A DNA stretch of 64,000 nucleotides from Lumbricus terrestris (taxonomy: Eukaryota; Annelida; Clitellata; Crassiclitellata; Lumbricidae). Shown piece after piece: positions 56,963 to 64,000 of the stretch; position 1 is the stretch's first letter; every line of letters starts with the position of its first letter. The DNA lies in assembly GCA_949752735.1 (NCBI GenBank), contig OX457036.1, forward strand, positions 98,562,432 through 98,626,431, written 5' to 3'. The position numbers were made by a program, and so were the translations under genes. A model generated the notes under the pieces. It worked only from the letters and a program-made list of their open reading frames with translations. It ran no database searches and was not told the origin of the DNA.

Positions 56963-57230
56963 CCCTAGACCCTCATTCCCTCTCTCACTTTCTGTATCTC
57001 TCACTTTCTCTGCGTGCATGTATCTTCATGTCTGTCTGTCTCTGTCTCTGTCTATATCTTGCTCTTTTGTCTCTGTCTCCCAATCTCTCTCTCTCTATCT
57101 CTGTATACCTGTCTCTGCCTTTCTTCATTTTCTTCGTCTTAACCCAACGTTAAAGAAGTCGACACGGAATTAATTTTGGCGTCGCTGCCGCCGCACAACT
57201 GTTGTTGGTTCTATGAGGTCAGAAGGGGAA

Positions 57231-58926
57231 ACATCGGACGATAGAAAGGAGGACAACGAGGAGGAGAAGAAATGGGACAGGACGAGACAGAAGGAGACAA
57301 CTAAGAGGAGAAGGAATGGGACAGGACGAGACAGAAGGAGACAACTAAGAGGAGAAGGAATGGGACAGGACGAGACATAAGGAGACAGCTAAGAGGAGAA
57401 GGAATAGGACAGGACGAGACATAAGGAGACAGCTAAGAGGAGAAGGAATAGGACAGGACGAGACAGAAGGAGACAACTAAGAGGAGAAGGAATGGGACAG
57501 GACGAGACATAAGGAGACAGCTAAGAGGAGAAGGAATAGGACAGGACGAGACAGAAGGAGACAACTAAGAGGAGAAGGAATAGGACCGGACAAGACAGAA
57601 GGAGACAACTAAGAGGAGAAGGAATGGGACAGGACGAGACAGAAGGAGACAGCTAAGAGGAGGAGGAATGGGACAGGACGAGACATAAGAAGACAGCTAA
57701 GAGGAGAAGGAATAGGACAGGACGAGACAGAAGGAGATAACTAAGAGGAGAAGGAATGGGACAGGACGAGACAGAAGGAGATAACTAAGAGGAAAAGAAA
57801 TGGGACAGGACGAGACAGAAGGAGACAACTAAGAGGAAAAGAAATGGGACAGGACGAGACAGAAGGAGACAGCTAAGAGGAGGAGGAATGGGACAGGACG
57901 AGACATAAGGAGACAACTAAGAGGAAAAGAAATGGGACAGGACGAGACAGAAGGAGACAGCTAAGAGGAGGAGGAATGGGACAGGACGAGACAGAAGGAG
58001 ACAGCTAAGAGGAGGAGGAATGGGACAGGACGAGACATAAGGAGACAGCTAAGAGGAGAAGGAATAGGACAGGACGAGACAGAAGTAGATAACTAAGAGG
58101 AGAAGGAATAGGACAGGACGAGACAGAAGGAGATAACTAAGAGGAGAAGGAATGGGACAGGACGAGACAGAAGGAGACAACTAAGAGGAAAAGAAATGGG
58201 ACAGGACGAGACATAAGGAGACAACTAAGAGGAGAAGGAATGGGACAGGACGAGACAGAAGGAGATAATTAAGAGGAGAAGGAATGGGACAAGACGAGAC
58301 AGAAGGAGACAACTAAGAGGAGAAGGAATAGGACCGGACAAGACAGAAGGAGACAACTAAGAGGAGAAGGAATGGGACAGGACGAGACAGAAGGAGATAA
58401 TTAAGAGGAGAAGGAATGGGACAGGACGAGACAGAAGGAGACAACTAAGAGGAGAAGGAATAGGACAGAACGAGACAGAAGGAGATAACTAAGAGGAAAA
58501 AAAATGGGACAGGACGAGACATAAGGAGACAACTTAGAGGAGAAGGAATGGGACAGGACGAGACAGAAGGAGATAACTAAGATGAAAAGAAATGGGACAG
58601 GACGAGACATAAGGAGACAACTAAGAGGAGAAGGAATAGGACCGGACAAGACAGAAGGAGACAGCTAAAAGGAGAAGGAATGGGACAGGACGAGACAGAA
58701 GGAGATAACTAAGAGGAAAAGAAATGGGACAGGACGAGACATAAGGAGACAACTAAGAGGAGAAGGAATAGGACCGGACAAGACAGAAGGAGACAGCTAA
58801 GAGGAGAAGGAATGGGACAGGACGAGACAGAAGGAGACAACTAAGAGGAAAAGAAATGGGACAGGACGAGACATAAGGAGACAACTTAGAGGAGACGGAA
58901 TGGGACAGGACGAGACAGAAGGAGAC
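57231..58926. repeat. 44-bp minisatellite, about 38 units
   Basis: The unit begins GGGACAGGACGAGACAGAAG and ends AGGAGAAGGAAT (first starts at 57,274 and 57,318 are 44 bp apart). Strongly purine-biased. Variant units (GACATAAGG, GACCGGACAAG, AGGAAAAGAAAT) recur in repeated order. Confidence 0.95.
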
Positions 58927-58945
58927 AACGATGGTGATGACGACT

Positions 58946-59019
<74 letters not shown>

Positions 59020-59057
59020 GACGAAGACGAGGACGACGACGAGGACGACGACGACTA
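58927..59057. repeat. (GAT)n-(GAC)n microsatellite
   Basis: GAT array passing into a GAC/GAG array. Confidence 0.95.
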
Positions 59058-59177
59058 GTACATGATCGATTCAATTAAGTACGAGAAGTAGAAAATCATG
59101 TCAATGCAATTGAGAATATTTGTAACAAGCATTCGACATCGTGTGAGTATTATAAGCATACACAAAGTATAATGATG

Positions 59178-59377
59178 NNNNNNNNNNNNNNNNNNNNNNN
59201 NNNNNNNNNNNNNNNNNNNNNNNNNNNNNNNNNNNNNNNNNNNNNNNNNNNNNNNNNNNNNNNNNNNNNNNNNNNNNNNNNNNNNNNNNNNNNNNNNNNN
59301 NNNNNNNNNNNNNNNNNNNNNNNNNNNNNNNNNNNNNNNNNNNNNNNNNNNNNNNNNNNNNNNNNNNNNNNNNNNNN
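59178..59377. other. Assembly gap (200 N)
   Basis: Exactly 200 N characters, a standard scaffold gap of unknown true size. Sequences on either side may not be adjacent in the genome. Confidence 1.
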
Positions 59378-59928
59378 AAAATTTTAACTCAAATTTTCAA
59401 CCATCAACTTTATTTACATTATGCTGCGAAACGGATATGACGTCATTGCGCAAGTAAATAAGTAAATCGTAGAGATTTAATTTTTCTTTCAAACGACACA
59501 AAAAGATATAAAATTGTTAAAATATCGACCGAGATATAGCTAAAAATAAATTGGCACGGTTTTTTATGGCTCACAGTGTATGTACAAATTGTACATATGT
59601 CTGCCTGTCTGTCGTCTGTCTGTCTGTGTATGCGTCTTTGTCTGTTTGCTGTTGGCTTCCATCATTTGCTTAATGCTTCTTCTTCATCGTCGTCGTTGTG
59701 CGTGCGCGTGTGCGTGTGAGTGGTGGGGTGGGTGGGGGTGGGCGTTGGGTGTGAAGCGAGGGGTGAGCGGTGGTGTAGTGGTGAGGGATTGAAGAAACTG
59801 AGACAAAGATCTTTATCGGAATTGTCGATGCTTTTCAATTAATGTCTTCGCTCCTCCTCAATCAATTCAATTCGTCTCATTTTGACGATGTCGCATAACG
59901 GACAACAAACAAACGACGATCGAATTCC
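59378..59928. other. Unannotated DNA between gap and satellite
   Basis: A short TCTG-rich run at 59,600-59,640 and a GTGGGGTGGG-like run near 59,730. No coding signal. Confidence 0.5.
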
Positions 59929-62900
59929 CCCACTTCTCATCCCCCACTTCTCATCCCCCACCTCTCATCCACCACTTCTCATCCACCACTTCTCATCTCC
60001 CACTTCTCATCTCCCACTTCTCATCCCCCACTTCTCATCCCCCACTTCTCATCCCCCACTTCTCATCCCCCACTTCTCATCGCCCACTTCTCATCCACCA
60101 CTTCTCATCCCCCACTTCTCATCCCCCACTTCTCATCCCCCACTTCTCATCTCCCACTTCTCATCGCCCACTTCTCATCCACCACTTCTCATCCCCCACT
60201 TCTCATCCCCCACTTCTCATCCACCACTTCTCATCTCCCACTTCTCATCGCCCACTTCTCATCCCCCACTTCTCATCCCCCACTTCTCATCCCCCACTTC
60301 TCATCCCCCACTTCTCATCCCCCACTTCTCATCCCCCACTTCTCATCCCCCACTTCTCATCCCCCACTTCTCATCCACCACTTCTCATCTCCCACTTCTC
60401 ATCGCCCACTTCTCATCCCCCACTTCTCATCCCCCACTTCTCATCCCCCACTTCTCATCCCCCACTTCTCATCCCCCACTTCTCATCCCCCACTTCTCAT
60501 CCCCCACTTCTCATCCCCCACTTCTCATCCCCCACTTCTCATCCCCCACTTCTCATCTCCCACTTCTCATCGCCCACTTCTCATCCACCACTTCTCATCC
60601 CCCACTTCTCATCCCCCACTTCTCATCCACCACTTCTCATCTCCCACTTCTCATCTCCCACTTCTCATCCCCCACTTCTCATCCCCCACTTCTCATCCCC
60701 CACTTCTCATCCCCCACTTCTCATCCACCACTTCTCATCGCCCACTTCTCATCCCCCACTTCTCATCCCCCACTTCTCATCCCCCACTTCTCATCCCCCA
60801 CTTCTCATCCACCACTTCTCATCTCCCACTTCTCATCTCCCACTTCTCATCCCCCACTTCTCATCCACCACTTCTCATCTCCCACTTCTCATCGCCCACT
60901 TCTCATCCCCCACTTCTCATCCCCCACTTCTCATCCCCCACTTCTCATCCCCCACTTCTCATCCCCCACTTCTCATCCCCCACTTCTCATCCCCCACTTC
61001 TCATCCCCCACTTCTCATCTCCCACTTCTCATCTCCCACTTCTCATCCCCCACTTCTCATCGCCCACTTCTCATCCCCCACTTCTCATCCCCCACTTCTC
61101 ATCCCTCACTTCTCATCCCCCACTTCTCATCCCCCACTTCTCATCCACCACTTCTCATCGCCCACTTCTCATCCCCCACTTCTCATCTCCCACTTCTCAT
61201 CTCCCACTTCTCATCCCCCACTTCTCATCCTTCACTTCTCATCCACCACTTCTCATCCACCACTTCTCATCCCACACTTCTCATCCCCCACTTCTCATCC
61301 CCCAATTCTCATCGCCCATTTCTCATCCCCCACTTCTCATCCATCACTTCTCATCTCCCACTTCTCATCCCCCACTTCTCATCCCCCACTTCTCATCCCC
61401 CACTTCTCATCCCCCACTTCTCATCCACCACTTCTCATCGCCCACTTCTCATCCCTCACTTCTCATCCCCCACTTCTCATCCACCACTTCTCATCCCCCA
61501 CTTCTCATCCCCCACTTCTCATCCACCACTTCTCATCTCCCACTTCTTATCTCCCACTTCTCATCCCCCACTTCTCATCCCCCACTTCTCATCTCCCACT
61601 TCTCACCCCCACTTCTCATCCCCCACTTCTCATCCCCCACTTCTCATCCCCCACTTCTCATCCACCACTTCTCATCGCCCACTTCTCATCCCCCACTTCT
61701 CATCCCCCACTTCTCATCCCCCACTTCTCATCCACCACTTCTCATCTCCCACTTCTCATCGCCCACTTCTCATCCCCCACTTCTCATCCCCCACTTCTCA
61801 TCCCCCACTTCTCATCCCCCACTTCTCATCCCCCACTTCTCATCCCCCACTTCTCATCCCCCACTTTTCATCCCCCACTTCTCATTCCCCACTTCTCATC
61901 TCCCACTTCTCATCGCCCACTTCTCATCCACCACTTCTCATCCCCCACTTCTCACCCCCCACTTCTCATCCACCACTTCTCATCTCCCACTTCTCATCTC
62001 CCACTTCTCATCCCCCACTTCTCATCCCCCACTTCTCATCCCCCACTTCTCATCCCCCACTTCTCATCCACCACTTCTCATCGCCCACTTCTCATCCTTC
62101 ACTTCTCATCCCCCACTTCTCATCCCCCACTTCTCATCCCCCACTTCTCATCCACCACTTCTCAACTCCCACTTCTCATCTCCCACTTCTCATCCCCCAC
62201 TTCTCATCCACCACTTCTCATCTCCCACTTCTCATCGCCCACTTCTCATCCCCCACTTCTCATCTTCCACTTCTCATCCCTCACTTCTCATCCCCCACTT
62301 CTCATCCCCCACTTCTCATCCCCCACTTCTCATCCTCCACTTCTCATCTCCCACTTCTCATCCCCCACTTCTCATCCCCCACTTCTCATCGCCCACTTCT
62401 CATCCCTCACTTCTCATCCCCCACTTCTCATCCCTCACTTCTCATCCCCCACTTCTCATCCCCCACTTCTCATCCACCACTTCTCATCGCCCACTTCTCA
62501 TCCCCCACTTCTCATCTCCCACTTCTCATCTCCCACTTCTCATCCCCCACTTCTCATCCTTCACTTCTCATCCACCACTTCTCATCCACCACTTCTCATC
62601 CCACACTTCTCATCCCCCACTTCTCATCCCCCACTTCTCATCGCCCACTTCTCATCCCCCACTTCTCATCCACCACTTCTCATCTCCCACTTCTCATCCC
62701 CCACTTCTCATCCCCCACTTCTCATCCCCCACTTCTCATCCCCCATTTCTCATCCACCACTTCTCATCGCCCACTTCTCATCCCCCACTTCTCATCCCCC
62801 ACTTCTCATCCACCACTTCTCATCGCCCACTTCTCATCCCCCACTTCTCATCTTCCACTTCTCATCTCTTACTTCTCATCCCCCACTTCTCATCCTTCAC

Positions 62901-64000
62901 TTCTCATCCACCACTTCTCATCCACCGCTTCTCATCCCACACTTCTCATCCCCCACTTCTCATCCCCCACTTCTCATCGCCCACTTCTCATCCCCCACTT
63001 CTCATCTCCCACTTCTCATCCCCCACTTCTCATCCCCCACTTCTCATCCCCCACTTCTCATCCCCCACTTCTCATCCACCACTTCTCATCGCCCACTTCT
63101 CATCCACCACTTCTCATCTCCCACTTCTCATCCACCACTTCTCATCCCCCACTTCTCATCCCCCACTTCTCATCTCCCACTTCTCATCTCCCACTTCTCA
63201 TCCCCCACTTCTCATCCTTCACTTCTCATCCACCACTTCTCATCTCCCACTTCTCATCCCCCACTTCTCATCCCCCACTTCTCATCCCCCACTTCTCATC
63301 CCCCACTTCTCATCTCCCACTTCTCATCCCCCACTTCTCATCCACCACTTCTCATCCACCACTTCTCATCCCCCACTTCTCATCCACCACTTCTCATCCC
63401 CCACTTCTCATCCCCCACTTCTCATCCACCACTTCTCATCCCCCACTTCTCATCCCCCACTTCTCATCCACCACTTCTCATCCCCCACTTCTCATCCCCC
63501 ACTTCTCATCCCCCACTTCTCATCCACCACTTCTCATCGCCCACTTCTCATCTCCCACTTCTCATTTCCCACTTCTCATCTCCCACTTGTCATCCCCCAC
63601 TTCTCATCCTTCACTTCTCATCCACCACTTCTCATCTCCCACTTCTCATCCCCCACTTCTCATTCCCCACTTCTCATCCCCCACTTCTCATCCCCCACTT
63701 CTCATCCACCACTTCTCATCTCCCACTTCTCATCTCCCACTTCTCATCCACCACTTCTCATCCCCCACTTCTCATCCCCCACTTCTCATCCACCACTTCT
63801 CATCGCCCACTTCTCATCCCCCACTTCTCATCCCCCACTTCTCATCCACCACTTCTCATCGCCCACTTCTCATCCCCCACTTCTCATCTCCCACTTCTCA
63901 TCTCCCACTTCTCATCGCCCACTTCTCATCCCCCACTTCTCATCCACCACTTCTCATCGCCCACTTCTCATCCCCCACTTCTCATCCCCCACTTCTCATC
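59929..64000. repeat. 15-bp satellite array, over 4 kb, continues beyond the window
   Basis: About 270 units of CACTTCTCATCCCCC. The last five bases vary among CCCCC, CACC, CTCCC, CGCCC and CTTC types. Strand-asymmetric: almost no G on the plus strand. Groups of variants recur in the same order, which indicates higher-order amplification. Confidence 0.96.

Noticed and set aside
59929..64000. CRISPR-like array
   Set aside because: Units are 15 bp, directly joined and without unique spacers; this is a eukaryotic satellite.

Overview
The window looks like nuclear DNA of a marine invertebrate, most likely a deuterostome and perhaps an echinoderm or relative. The reasons are intron-containing animal genes (a Phox2 homeobox gene and a ZCCHC24-like zinc-finger gene), a Gmr1-type LTR retrotransposon (a group described from deuterostomes), L2/CR1- and RTE-type LINEs, hAT and piggyBac-type elements, a Polinton/Maverick, and very many micro- and minisatellites. 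The species call is inference only.

Layout. 1-~10,540: the right-hand part of a Polinton, with tandem fibre-like genes, major capsid protein, small virion proteins, a block of mosaic ORFs, penton-type minor capsid protein, packaging ATPase, a PLA2-like protein, integrase and subterminal repeats. Polymerase and protease are not seen and probably lie left of the window. 10,540-13,500: broken RTE-like LINEs, one interrupted by a foldback element with a perfect 9-bp target duplication. 13,706-35,848, minus strand: Phox2, with exon 1 at 35,482-35,848 and the first homeobox exon at 13,706-13,947. The exon with the end of the homeobox was not found, so the Polinton probably sits in intron 2. Intron 1 (21.5 kb) holds two more 9-bp-TSD foldback elements, LINE fragments, long tandem arrays and, on the opposite strand at 23,530-26,653, a complete-looking four-exon ZCCHC24-like gene with a decayed duplicate of its last exon.

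36-42.6 kb is intergenic, with a CpG-rich stretch upstream of Phox2, two piggyBac-like TTAA elements, a SINE and LINE tails. 42,776-51,807 is a hAT element containing a young 7.56-kb Gmr1-type retrotransposon (LTRs about 1,063 bp, nearly identical). Its domain order is Gag-PR-IN-RT-RH, and one in-frame stop separates IN from RT. 51.8-57.2 kb holds dispersed repeats, a small hAT MITE and low-complexity DNA. 57.2-58.9 kb is a 44-bp minisatellite, 59,178-59,377 an assembly gap, and 59.93 kb to the end a 15-bp satellite that runs out of the window.

Two systems dominate. One is the virus-like Polinton gene set. The other is a repeatedly nested transposon landscape in and around the Phox2 locus, where small inverted-repeat elements can be delimited to the base by their target duplications.
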